NCBI RefSeq assembly: GCF_910596095.1
Contig: NC_056550.1
Location: 7,836,501 to 7,900,500 of the forward strand
Direction: 5' to 3'
DNA length: 64,000 bases
Source of the DNA: Thunnus maccoyii
Taxonomy: Eukaryota; Chordata; Actinopteri; Scombriformes; Scombridae
The position numbers and the translations under genes were made by a program. Of this stretch, positions 1 through 11,413 are shown piece by piece. Each line of letters opens with the position of its first letter. Position 1 is the first letter of the stretch. Under the pieces are notes generated by a model. It was given only the letters and a program-made list of their open reading frames with translations, searched no databases and was not told where the DNA came from.

Positions 1-548
1 CAGTGATGAGGAGAGATTCACAAACTCTTGAAACTTGGTTATTAAACAGTCAGATGAAAGTTGTTACACAGCTGCATTTTTTACATCTTTACAGACCAAC
101 AACATCAACAGATCCCAACACAGCCGAAGCTCTCTGAGAAGACGAGTAAAAGCTGAGAGAGAGAGATCTCCCCTCCAGCAGGAGCCACAGCTTCACATCA
201 CTGATATTGTTTTGTTGTGCATTTTATTTTACTGCTTCATTTAGCCGCTGTTGCTGCTCGTACTGTTTAAAACACACACTTGATCAGACTGTTACATTTA
301 TCATAACAATTATCATCGTCATCATCATCACACACTCAGCCTAAATTACTGTCTTACTGTTATGTTCAGTTCAAAAAGCTTACAACCGCTGTGTATTTTT
401 TATTTTTTTTTTATTTTTTCAAAGTCAAAGGAAAAGAAAAGTAAAAGAAAGAAAATAAAAAGAAAATAAAACAACAAAACAAAAACAGAAACAGAAAAAG
501 TGACCTGAAGCAGAACGGACTGGATGAAAAGATGATCTTTAGTACTTT
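1..548. other. Unit start, no gene seen
   Basis: The sequence begins inside the repeated unit (base 1 matches 35764). It holds short TCATCA-type runs near 310-330 and an A/G-rich stretch near 420-500. I see no coding exon. Confidence 0.6.
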
Positions 549-1686
549 TTCAATTCAATTCTGGGCCAAATCATAACAAAAGAGCAGGTCTAGACTGTAC
601 TCTTTAATTTACAGAAACCCAACAATTCCCCCATGAGCAAGCGCTTGGCGACAGCGGCAAGGAAAAACTCCCCTTTAACGGGAAGAAACCTTGAGCAGAA
701 CCGGGCTCTAGGTGGGCGGCCATCTGCCTTGACCGGTTGGGTTGAGAGAGAAAGAGGGAGGAAGAGGGGGACAAAGAGAAGCATAATAACAACAATAATA
801 ATGATGAAAATAATGGAGACATGACCAGTAATAATAATAGCAATAATACCATCCCTGCACCATCTCCGCAGTCATGGCCCTCGATGTCCACAGCCTGGAC
901 TCTGGATTTTCCTGTGAGACAAGAAAGCACCGTGAGACTGTAGGAACCACAAATAAGTCTGCATTCTGGGAGCTCAGTGTTCTAGTGGGTTAATACAGTA
1001 CTACGAGCTCTTTAAGACATGATGGTGTCTGACCATTAAGGGCTTTTTAGGTGAGGAGAAGAGCTTTAAACTCTACCCTGGATTTTACAGGAAGCCAGCG
1101 CAGAGAAGCTAAAATGGGAGAAACATGATCTCTTTTCCTAGTTTTTGTCAGTAGACGTGCAGCTGCATTCTGGACCAGCTGGACAGTCTTTAGAGACTTG
1201 TTAGAGCAGCCTGATAATAAGGAATTACAGTAATCCAGCCTAGAAGTAACAGATGTGTGGACTAGTTTTTCTGCATCTTTTTGAGACAGGATGTGCCTGA
1301 TTTTTGCGATATTACGTGAGTGAAAAAAGGCAGTCCTTGAGATTTGTTTTAGTTAAAGGACATGTCCTGATCAAAGATAACTTCCTCACGGTGGAGCTGG
1401 AGGTCAGAGTAATGTCATCTAGAGCAGCTATATCATTAGATAATGTGTTTCTAAGGTGTTTAGGACCAAGCACAAAAACTTCAGCTTCGTCTGAGTTTAG
1501 TAGCAGAAAATTGCAGGTCATCCAGGTCTTTATGTCCTTAAGGCATGCTTGGAGTTTAGTTAACTGATTGAATAAATAGGATTTAAAGCAGCTTAATGCA
1601 CTTCTTTTAATGCCAATTAAATGTTTCAGTCTCTGTAATAGGATGTGATGGTCAATGGTGTCAAATTCAGCACTAAGATCTAACAA
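549..1686 (-). mobile_element. L2-like non-LTR retrotransposon, 3' part, internally deleted (unit 1)
   Basis: On the minus strand the RT palm segment DLSAEFDTIDHHILLQRL is followed by KSYLFNQ, then jumps to a later region (TWMTCNFLLLNSDEAEVFVLG), so the catalytic box is missing. The downstream part has the common fish LINE 3' UTR, including the CCGTTAAAGGGAGTTTTTCC block, and ends at CAATTCAATT (551-560), an ATTGA-type tail typical of L2/CR1 elements. The frame is broken near 1312. It is a dead 5'-truncated copy. Confidence 0.8.
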
Positions 1687-1844
1687 GACAAGTACATACT
1701 TTGTGTCCAGCAGCCGGTCTGTGTTTCTCTGCTGCTGCAGCTGCTGTTGCCACGGAGACCACTGGGCTGCAGGTGGGAAACCATCCTATGGAAACGGTGG
1801 GGTGATGGTGAAGAGATAGTGTTCTATGGTTTGTCTCCTTAGTT

Positions 1845-2400
1845 TTCCTGTTCTTCTTCTCCTCCTCCTGCAACTTCTCTCCCCCCCCATCCTCTCTTCT
1901 TCCCCCTCCTCCCCTTCCCCCACCCCATTAAGTTCATAAAACTTGTTGTTGCCCTCATAAACTTCCTCCCACCCTCATACCCCATCCTCCTCCACCTCAT
2001 CTTCTTGGTTTTCCACTTTTTCTCCTCCTCCTGCAACACCCCCCCCCCCACCCCATCTTCTTTTCCTTCCCCTCCTCCCCTTCCCCCACCCCATTAAGTT
2101 CATAAAACTTGTTCTTCCTCCCACCCTCATACCCCTTTCTCCTCCACCTCATCTTCTTGGTTTTCCTCCTCTTCTCCTCCTCCTCCTCCTGCAACCTCTG
2201 TTTTTCCTCCTCCTCTCCCTTCTTCTCCTCCTCCTCCTCTTGCACCATCTTCTCTTCTTTCCCCTCCCCCTGCCCCTCCGTATCTTCTTCCCCTTCCTCC
2301 CCTTCTTTCGTCCTCCTCTCCTCCTCTTCCTCCTCCTCCTCCCCCTCCTCCTCCTCAGTGTGGCTTGGTTTTGTTGAGCAAGTTGCTGCTGCTCCTCTTG
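1845..2400. repeat. Homopyrimidine/homopurine tract with decayed repeat units (unit 1)
   Basis: Over 500 bp the plus strand is almost all C and T (CCTCCT, CTTCTC, poly-C runs near 1880 and 2040). Islands at about 1928-1975 and 2090-2130 still read as remnants of the 27-aa unit (EVYEGNNKFYELNG on the minus strand). They lie past the kinase stop codon or out of its frame, so the array was once longer. Confidence 0.8.
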
Positions 2401-3093
2401 CTCATCAACTTTATCCTTGTTTCCCTCCTTTTCATGAATGTTCTCAGAGTCCTCTTCCTCACTGAACTCATCAAACTCATCATTCTCCTCCTCCTCAAAA
2501 CCTTCATCCCACTTCTCTTCCTCATTAAGTTCATCAAACTTGTTGCCTTCATAAACATCCTCAAACTCCTCCTCATCACTACTGAACTCCTGCTCTTCCT
2601 CAAACTCCTCCTCATCATCAGTAGTGTTCTCAAACTCCTCCTCTTCATCATATCTGTACACAAACTCCACTTCACCACTACTGAACTCCTGCTCTTCCTC
2701 AGATGACTCCTCTTCATAATATCTATACTCAAACTCCTCCTCTTCATCAGTAGTGCTCTCAAACTCCTCCTCTTCATTATATCTGAACTCACACACCACT
2801 TCACCACTACTGAACTCCAGCTCTTCCTCAGACGACGACTCTTCATAATAGCCATACTCAGACTCCTCCTCTTCATCAGTAGTGCTCTCAAACTCCTCCT
2901 CTTCATTATATATGAACTCAAACACCACTTCACCACTACTGAACTCCAGCTCTTCCTCAGACGACGACTCTTCATAATAGCCACACTCAGACGACTCCTC
3001 TTCATCGCTGCTGGACTCCTCCCCCTCGCTGAGTCTTGGCAGCAGGCTCTGGTTAAAGGTGGAGATGGACACGTGCATCGGGCTGCCGTAAAC
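2149..3093 (-). CDS. Repeat-built last exon of the unit 1 kinase
   Basis: The exon starts at VYGSPMHVS after acceptor 3095-3094. It then encodes about three degenerate 43-aa repeats (129-bp period, for example CAGTAGTGCTCTC at 2748 and 2877) carrying blocks such as [22 protein letters not shown] and LEFSSGEVV. These are followed by one 27-aa unit around [20 protein letters not shown]. Many Ser residues sit before Glu/Asp, as in CK2 sites. From about 2400 downward the GGA-rich strand is read as Arg/Lys codons, giving a basic C-terminus ending at 2149. The basic end may be real or the product of an old frame slip in the GGA tract. Confidence 0.75.
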   Translation of the reverse strand, partial: VYGSPMHVSISTFNQSLLPRLSEGEESSSDEEESSECGYYEESSSEEELEFSSGEVVFEFIYNEEEEFESTTDEEEESEYGYYEESSSEEELEFSSGEVVCEFRYNEEEEFESTTDEEEEFEYRYYEEESSEEEQEFSSGEVEFVYRYDEEEEFENTTDDEEEFEEEQEFSSDEEEFEDVYEGNKFDELNEEEKWDEGFEEEENDEFDEFSEEEDSENIHEKEGNKDKVDEQEEQQQLAQQNQATLRRRRGRRRRKRRRGGRKKGRKGKKIRRGRGRGKKRRWCKRRRRRRRERRRKNRGCRRRRRRRGGKPRR

Positions 3094-6000
3094 CTAAAGT
3101 TTCAAAAGAAAAGCATCAAAGTCAACATTTCTCCTTTTTGTTCTGTGCTGTAGATGATTATCCTGTAAGTTGTTTACATGAAGTTTGTATTTCACAGTGA
3201 GAAATGGATTTAATGGGTTCAGACAGTCTCAAACAGCAGTGGAGGTTGGCAGCTGGATAAAAACTGTACCTTTCTGAAGCGGAAGGCAACAGAGCAGAAG
3301 TCTGGGAGTTCCACAGGTGATTCATCATCGCTATGTTCATCATCGCTGCACAAGTCTGAGCGGGCTGCAGGGATCACAGGAACAAGCAACATGCATTAAG
3401 TCATGAAAAAAAGGCAGACGTGATATTTATCCTGAGTGAAATTCCCACCAGGCATCACTGAAAAAGCAGGTTGCTACCCAAAAACAAACTGGAAACCCTC
3501 TAATGTTTGTCCATGAGCACTAAAATAGTAAAAGTCTGTCAGACATGAATCTAGGATTGTTAAGGTGTGTGTTGGCACCTACAGTCAAAGTAGCTGGTGT
3601 CTTCCTCAGTCTTCAGTTCGGGGACAAATAGAGGCTCCTGACTTAGGAGGTTGTTCCAGTCCAGACCCTGGAAAAATGGATGCGCCTTCACCTCAACGGC
3701 TCCTCCTGGAAAACAAGTGAGACAAACAGACATTTGCGTTGTATATCGACACATCTTGGGCCTGGCCTAAGAGCTGTACCTGACCCCGTCTCTGGACACT
3801 TTTAGTCTTCCCAAAATCAAAAATACGAGAGAAGGAATGGCTTTAATCAGTGTGACTGCTTTAACATGAGCTGTAATCGTTAGCATGTCCAGCTAACTAG
3901 CTTACTGCCTACAGTGGTAACCGATTGTTACTTCACGTTAATACCTAAGGCCAGGGAGCAAATCATTACCTATTGTAAATACATTTTCTGAGGCTACAGG
4001 ATACTTTAAAAGAAGCCCCGTTCACAATAGCACATCCACTGTGTAGGATTTTCCCACCGTGTGTAAGATAAACTATCACAGTTCTGCATATCGTAGCCAC
4101 AGACTGAACTTTGGTGGTAGAAAATCATGAGATGCATGTACCACATGTACAACAGTTAATGACAAAATAGCAAAACAATGCTGTATTTTTCAATGTTTAG
4201 AAATCAATTTGTGTCATTCTTGAATCTGAATCTGAACTAAAACTCCTTATTTCTTCATTCAAGATCCAACTTAATGCAATTTAACTGAAATGTGCTCATG
4301 GTCTATGTTTTTGATATATTCTGCTGGCTGACGAAGAGACAAACAGGAATGAAAACAGGAAGGAACTTTGAGGAAGGTAAAGATGTGATGCTAGCTTACA
4401 AAATTTTAAAAAACAAATCTATTTGTGCCCAGTCACTGTGGTGGCATTTCATTAGTGCTGTAAGGTACTGTATGTCTGGAAACAACCTGGAGCCCACCAG
4501 GTTGTTCTCCCATCAGTTTATCTGTTTCCCATCCTGTCTCTATCCACATCCTCATCATTAGTAAATCTGCCACTAACCTGTACCCAGCCGAATAATAGCG
4601 TTCTTTCGCAGGAGAAGGCTGATGAGGTCCTGGGCGTCAGTGGGCGGGGCTTTCTCCCCCTCCGGCCAGCTGATATCGTCTGAGGAAAAAAGCATATCAG
4701 TGATCCAATAACAGAATTAAAAACTTTAACTACATCACCACAAAGCCACTGAATGAAAACAATCTTACAAGTTAAGGATTAATATACCAAATCTAAAAGA
4801 AACAAAAAATTAAAGCTACATTTTGCAAGATTTTTATGAAAATCACAAAGTAGGATAATGCACATTTTTAATCATCTTTTAAAATAAAGAAAGATTCATT
4901 TAGATTTGCTAGCATGACAAATGTGTAGAAAGGGTGCATGTGATGAAAAGATAACAATGAACTGAAGTAAAGATTCTTACCGTCGACCACCCGGTTAAAG
5001 AGGTCATTGAATGTGTCCCCATTAAAAGGAGGTTCACCCACCAGGAACTCATACAAAATGATGCCCAAGGCCCACCAGTCTACAGGCTTTCCATAGCCTC
5101 GCTTCAGGATGGTTTCTGGAGCAATGTAGATTGCGGTGCCCGCTACCTGAAGGTAGGAATCAGAAAATGATAAATACAACGATCCAGGTTTGAGCTAAAA
5201 TAAGCACAGAAGAAAGAGAAGAAACTAACCTCTTTATCAGTGAACTCACGGACGATTCTCTCGACAGGTTCCATTTGGAGGTCTCCTGTCATTTGCACTG
5301 GACCGATCTTTGCCAGTCCAAAGTCAGTCATCTTAATATGACCCGTGGAACTGATCAACAAACTACAGTGGAAGAAAGCAGAAAAATATCTCATGTTAGA
5401 TTTAACACCAATCCCAAAACACGAACTTGAGATTAAGTTTCTGGGAATTCTGCTCCAATCATAGTTAACAACTGTAACTATGCACGTCAGGTCTGTCAAT
5501 ATGTGTTTTAAAAGTTTGGAAGGTGATGCCTTTCCAAAATCAAAAACAAGAGGAAAAGTGTAAGGAATGTGTGTTTATCTGTTTTGACCGTAGCATGTCT
5601 AACTAACTAACTAGTTTACAGTCTCCTGTTGTATCCAATTGTTACTTCTTCACTGCATTAACTTCCAAAACTAAAGAGCACATCATCAACTAACTACTAA
5701 CTACTATAAGCTGTCAGTGTAGCATGATCAGCTCTGCCCTGTCCTTTATTGGATTTGGGGAACTTTACGTTTTAACAACTGGTTGTCTAAGGTAGCATTA
5801 CGCTTGCAACACATTGGTTAGTTCTCATTCTGAAAGTCTATTTCTCTTGAAATGTTAAAAGTGAAAAGACAATGTTAGAAAATACAAACAATAAAGCATG
5901 AATCTAACTTGTCTAGTTTTCCAACTATGTAAGCTAAGCAACCAAACAGGCTTATGTTTGAAGAAAATGACAGTCTCATCTTGAATTTTTCATTATCATA

Positions 6001-8498
6001 CTTATAAATACTATGGCTAACTAGCTCTACGCTGCAATACAAGAACAACGCTGCTCTTTTTTGACTGGGACATCAGCTTTAGCCTCAGTCTTTTAGCACC
6101 ATATCATGTATGTAGCCATCAAGTGAATATTTACACACAATTCTCGTTCTAAAACAAGTCAGCTGGAAACATTCAAAAGTCAGCTGGAGACAGTGTGTGT
6201 TCAACCAGTGTTCAAGGTCAGCTTAATTAGCTAGTTAGCTACAGATGTTTAAATCCATAAGTGGCAGTTGTCATTTCAGCCAGTAAAGTTTCAAAAAGTA
6301 TAATAAATCTTAAGTGATTTATCTATGAACAGCGAGCTTGACAGGCAAGAGTAACAAAGAGGACTTTGTTTAGCGAACAGCCAATTAGATGTTGTAAATG
6401 TTGTTTAATGGGACAGATTGATGACTCACTTGCTGGGTTTGAGGTCCCTGTGGAGGATGCCGTAACTGTGGATATACTCCAAAGCCATGGTGGTCTCTGC
6501 GATGTACATCCTGGCCATATCCACAGGAAAACGTTTCCAGTCTTCTAGCAGGGAGGCACAATCCCCACCTAAAAGGACAGGAGGAGATATAAAGAGGTTA
6601 GATACGATATTTAGGTCCATAGATAATAGAGGAAAGTCAGTTTAAAGCTCATTTATCTGCTCTATCCCTCTCTAAACAAACATAACACTTGTATATGTGA
6701 GCATGCACAATCCATCCAAATCAACCTCCTTACCTGCTACATATTCCATCACCATGCGGACGTCCCTCTGTGTGTCAAGTGAACAAAACAACGAGACAAC
6801 GTAGGGACTCTCGGTGAAGGTGAGGATGTCTCGCTCTGCCAACACCTGCCGGATGTCGGATTTTCTGGTGAAGTTCTGCCATTTTATTATTTTCATGGCA
6901 AAAGCTTCACCGCTGAGCGTGTGGCGCACAAGGTTTACAGACCTGCACAAGAGGGAAAAGGAAACATGAGCAGCTTCTACTACTGAACATCAGCTCTGAT
7001 TTGACAAGAAACTGTCCGGGAAGATTCTTAATGTAAGCACAAAAAAATTCTATGGTATGACATCCTCGTTACAGTTTCTTTTCTGCTTTGACTGGACTCT
7101 GTAGTGTCCAAAGAGTCGGTTAGAACATAAAGAAGTCTTACTCACCCAAAGCCGCCACAGCTGACCCGCTTGATGGTTTCAAAATCACTCTCTACTGGTT
7201 TTCTGAGAGGAGGACTGCAAACTGAGCGGGTCTAAATCAAACATACAAAAGAGACAAAAGCTCTGTAATAAATTAATAAACTAAATACAAAAAGTATGCA
7301 CTACAAACAAAGGGATGTGTGTGTTTCTTAGAATCAATTTGGGAAAAAAACACCTACCTCATGGAGGAGTTTCTCCAGTTTATTTTGCAGCTGCACTAGG
7401 TATTGGAAGCTGACCAGACCATTCTGGACCGTGTCGTCACAGTCCATGGCCAGCTCCACCAGCTGTCTCTGAATGAATCTCAGGGCATAAGTGGCCTGGA
7501 GCAGACCACTGTTTGAGAACTGTGCCACTGAGTTCATTTGGGCTGATTTCTGGGACTGAACAAGGATGGAAGACAGAATTCAAAATCATGATTATTATTT
7601 CTATTTTAGGCAAGAGTTGAAAGTAAAAGACTGTAAATGAGGACATAAAAGTTATATGATCTAAAGGGTCTACGTAATCAGAAACATCTTGAAATCTTTT
7701 TCAACATCAAGTAGTAGCCAGTGCAAAGATGTTCAAATTGGGGACATACTGTATGATCTACCTTCCTTGTTCTTTTTTAACATTTAGAGGCAGTATTTAC
7801 AATATATAATAACTCAATGTAATATAGTAGTTTATTAAGTCTTGCTGTAGTGTTTTGCCTACTGAATATAAGTTAGTGTTACAAAAACAATTGTGACCCC
7901 ATTTTTAGATAGAGTCACAGTCTTTGATAGAAGAAAACTGATGCTCAGCAATATATAGGTATGTTTGACAGACTTATACACACACACTAACAGTTAACCT
8001 CAGTGTTCGATCAGCTAATCAGTGTTTTGTCCATAAATGACTCTCTACAGCAACTGCTTATGGATTTAAGTGTAACACCTGTTGTACAACTAACAAAATC
8101 GCAGAGGAAGACTCTGACTTTCAACTCAAACTGTGTCCGTGATGCCCCCAAAAATATATATTTTATTTTTATTAAAACCTTTCATCCACAACACATCTCA
8201 AATGAGTGACATAAAATAATTCCCACTTAACATGAAAACAGCCAAAACCAGTTTGTGTTAATGCCTAGCTAGTAGCTGGTAGCTAGTAGCTTGCTGCTGA
8301 TACTGTAGCCTAGCTAAAAATGACCTGTTTGTGCTTTCAGAAGACACCTAGGACAAAACGTTTTCCCCCCCTTTTTTTATGAAATATTGAATAATTAAAT
8401 ATATAATTAAATATAAAAATAATAATTAAAATAAAATAAAGCGTTGGTTAAAAAAAAAAAGAAATACTTACTGCTGTTAGCTGTTGCTGAGGTCCCAT
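2149..8498 (-). CDS. MAST-type AGC serine/threonine kinase with acidic repeat tail (unit 1, 11 exons)
   Basis: Exons: 8498-8472, 7555-7358, 7231-7146, 6942-6734, 6568-6430, 5362-5230, 5146-4981, 4679-4584, 3705-3583, 3364-3270 and 3093-2149. All phases agree, for 2217 nt and 738 aa. Exon 2 encodes a helical pre-kinase segment like the MAST DUF1908 end (ELAMDCDD, then [11 protein letters not shown]). The kinase domain spans about residues 92-365: Gly loop SCGGFGSV (99-106), Lys121 in AMK, HRDLKPSN (213-220), DFG (233-235), [10 protein letters not shown] (266-275), [15 protein letters not shown]. The AGC C-lobe tail has GLDWNNLL and DTSYFD. No PDZ domain follows. The last exon encodes repeats rich in Glu, Ser and Tyr. 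The frame is open upstream of the ATG to a TGA near 8580, and 8498 is the first in-frame ATG. Substrates are unknown. Confidence 0.88.
2580..3005 (-). repeat. 129-bp coding tandem repeats (43 aa), unit 1 kinase
   Basis: About three units, diverged from each other, encode the Glu-rich blocks with TTDEEEE, YGYYEE and FSSGEV. The phase marker CAGTAGTG repeats at 129-bp spacing. Confidence 0.85.
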
Positions 8499-8579
8499 GA
8501 TACCGTATGTCAACTTGTCAACTTTTTGTTGAAGATGAAACGGGCAATGCAAGCTGTTAACTGCAGATGCACTGAAAAT

Positions 8580-9370
8580 TCAGTTTTCTAACACTGAACT
8601 TTGTTCTTCAACAGAAAGGAACAGTTTATGTCTTTCTTTCGGACGCTACTGGAGCTACTGAAGTCTGACTGTCTTGTGTGAGATCAATCACCGCAATGAA
8701 AAGTCTCTCTGCTTACTGAAAGTTCCAACATTCCACATTCCATTGTATTGTGATGCCATAAATATGTCACAAAGATATAGAACCTTTGATGTGTCATAAT
8801 GACTGTTCTGAGATGGAACAATATGGCAGCCATCTTACCTCATGGGTCCAGTTTTAAAATGGCTGCAATTGGAACCTATGGTGAATGAGGCTTATGTTGT
8901 CTTTATAATCCTTGTATTTTCTATCAATACACCAATACTGTTTTTTATTTAAAGTAATGAGTGTAAGACACCTGTGTCTGTCTAGCATGAAGCACAAAAA
9001 CAAAGATTCTGATAGAAGTTTGATTATTATCGCTCCAAGAGAACAAATCATGCTTTCAGTCACAAAGATAATCTCATTGTTGTGCATTTATATTGCACAA
9101 CAATGAGATTTTATTTTTTCAATTTTGCCTGAATTTCATATGTAAGAACTGTCTTTGGTATTCTCAATGGCTTATATACTACATTAAGCAATATCTTTTT
9201 ATATAGAAATCCTGAATAGATTCAGTATTATGGCCTATTTTGGCCATAGGGCAAGATATATTTGTTAATTTTACAGGGGGCTTTGGCCATAGTAAATATA
9301 TTTATTTTAAGCTCTAAGAGCATTTTAAATCAAACTTTTCAATAAATGCATTAAACTATGCATTGTAGCA
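8580..9370. other. 5' flank of the kinase gene, no gene seen
   Basis: It likely holds the kinase promoter and 5' UTR on the minus strand. I found no clear TATA box or ISRE. A 17-bp-arm hairpin lies at 9070-9110. Confidence 0.5.
9070..9110. repeat. Perfect inverted repeat, 17-bp arms and 7-bp loop
   Basis: AATCTCATTGTTGTGCA, loop TTTATAT, then its exact reverse complement. The unit 2 copy at 45004-45042 has 16-bp arms because of one base change at the stem foot. Confidence 0.9.
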
Positions 9371-9856
9371 TTAAACCTTGACTTCCATTCTCCAAATTCT
9401 GGCTGCCTTTTCAAGAAACAGGAACAGAGTAACAGGGCAAGAAATGTTCTTGTTCATCGTCCTGCTCAAGCACCCAAAGGTGTTATGTTGGCACCTTTGG
9501 TCCACCTGTGAAATGTAAAAGCAAAAGTTTGTCCAGCATACGAAATGAAGGCAACAACTGTAATCATAGAGACATGAAGACAAGCTCTTAGATCTTTACG
9601 GTTCCTATGCCATTAAAAGTTCATTCTTCACACAAAAAATAACTGCTTTCCTGACATCCTCATTAGAGGTTAAACTGAAAGTTACACCCTGTAATTAAAA
9701 GGGTGGGTGGAGGGTTGCGTGGGTAATACTTACTCGATACTTGTTGTGATGCCCAGCATTAGGGTAAGTTTTAGAAGTTCGCCATGTGAAGCCTGAGGAG
9801 CTCTGGAAGTCTTCAAACCATCTCTTTGCCTCTTCCTCACTGGACAGCTTCACTGG
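9371..9856 (-). pseudogene. Two-exon relic of a possible FAR1/ZSWIM-like zinc-coordinating protein (unit 1)
   Basis: Exon a (9856-9734, 41 codons) encodes KLSSEEEAKRWFEDFQ and then TYPNAGHHNKYR, and ends at a perfect gtaagt donor. Exon b (9505-9371) continues in phase with VDQRCQHNT, KNISCP and then a stop. The Trp/Phe helix, then CxH and a later Cys-Pro, resemble the start of FAR1/SWIM-type zinc-binding modules found in MULE transposases and ZSWIM proteins. No other exons were recognised, so I treat it as a fragment. The family is uncertain. Confidence 0.5.
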
Positions 9857-10784
9857 CTGCCCTTAAATTGATGTCTCACTGTCACAGTGTGGCTGTACTG
9901 CTCTGGCATTAATTTCTGTCAAAATAGGACGCTGACTTCAAATAATGCCTACCTGTCCATCACAGCAAGCTATCACAGCACTATAACCAAGGCTTGAGCC
10001 TCACAATGTCTGTCTGTGAGTGTTCAGCTCTCACTTTTGTAGCTTCTAACTGAATCTCTGTGGTTTGAAGTTTAGTTTCTCTACTGTATTTTTGTTTGTA
10101 CTTTCAGATATCTGCCTTATTTTACCGTTTCCAGATCACTTTCAGCTCTGTTAGAGCCACATTAAGTTACTGCAGATGAAAACATTTACTGCTGCTGCTT
10201 CATATTAAAAAATTTCCGTTGACAAACTAACGGAAGGCTTTTATTGTGAAGAACTTACAGGAAATTAATTGTGTTTATCCAACATTGAACAGCCTCGACT
10301 TTGACCACTAGTCACAGCCATGATTAACAGCCCGCTACTTTTCAACTCAAGAAAAGGGCGTCATCAGTTAGAAACACACCCTCAAGTGGGCAGCCGCGTT
10401 GTAATGGAGATGCAAATCCCTGCTGTGCTGGGCTGACGCTAAGCGTCAAACCGAGTCAAGTTCAACCAGCACTTGTATGGAAAAGGCCTAATTGTCTGTC
10501 CATTATCTTAGCTATCTATCGAATTCATTACCGCTACACTTTAGATAGATAGCCAGATAGATAATGTTAGTTTGATAATGCTAAGTGGCTTATTTTTGCT
10601 AGCTATCAAGCACAGGCAGTAATAATAATATAAGAATGTATTTTAAAAGCAAACACACATCTACACACTCATTTTGATGTTAAAAGGGCTTAACTTACCA
10701 TGTTCCAGATGTGTGACGTCTTTGATGGTTATTACTACTGTCTAAACCAGTCTGAACACAGAAAAATAAATAAATAAAATAAAA

Positions 10785-11413
10785 ACAATTTGCGCACTTG
10801 TAACTACTTTTTTTTTTAGACTTCCTTGAGATACTTGAATACATGTTCCATACAGTTTATTTCTTTATTGCAAACTGTCAGCATACACAGCATCAAAAGA
10901 AAACATCAGAGTCATGTACATATTGACACAACATTGAGAATACAAAATGAAAAGCAGTGTCAAACAGAAAAAGACAACAAAGACGAAACATAATTAACGT
11001 AAAATAAATAAATCAAATAGAAATAAAGATGTGAATAACATGACAATAAGTTCACTTAAAAACTTTAAAAAGCATTGCATACATTCATTGTTTTGATTGC
11101 TTTATTGTTTTGTGAGGGAGAAATCATTGACATATTCTTCCTGCTCCTTCATAAATACAAAGAATTGAGGTTTTTTGCTTGTAAATTTACATTACGAATG
11201 TGAAATTTGGTGAGAAGTAAGATTAGATTAATAAGGAAAAATGCATAATCGTCTTTGTCACTATAATCAAAGCAACCAAATATATGACTTCTATGGTAAA
11301 AAGAAAAATCTGAGAAAATATTGTCAACTATAAAATTATCAACATCTTTCCACAGTTCATATGTAAATTCACAAGGCCAAAATATAAATGGGAGCAAGTT
11401 TCAGGATGTAATT
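10785..11413 (-). mobile_element. L1-like LINE 3' fragment A (unit 1)
   Basis: On the minus strand it encodes the C-terminal end of an L1-type ORF2: CSLCELHPETCSHL, then, after a one-frame shift, FIFWPCEFTYELW, and a helical tail ending near 11149. About 350 bp of AT-rich 3' UTR follow. Its 3' end (about 10785-10860) closely matches that of fragment B, so both are from one family. Confidence 0.7.

Noticed and set aside
604-950. Leu/Ser-rich and Tyr-rich minus-strand ORFs, repeated at 36370-36716
   Set aside because: They are readings of the 3' UTR of the L2-like LINE and its TAA/TAT-type runs, with no protein family signal.
2109-2706. Plus-strand Ser/Pro and Leu-rich ORFs across the pyrimidine tract
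   Set aside because: They are antisense readings of the CCT repeat and of the kinase exon, with no start context or family features.
2355-3005. Arg/Ser/Met-rich ORF overlapping the kinase tail (and 38043-38936)
   Set aside because: It is the +1 frame of the same repeats. The splice-phase model and the VYGSP start select the acidic frame.
4292-4561. 89-codon plus-strand ORF within a kinase intron
   Set aside because: It partly overlaps intron sequence and is conserved only because the units are young. No motif was seen.
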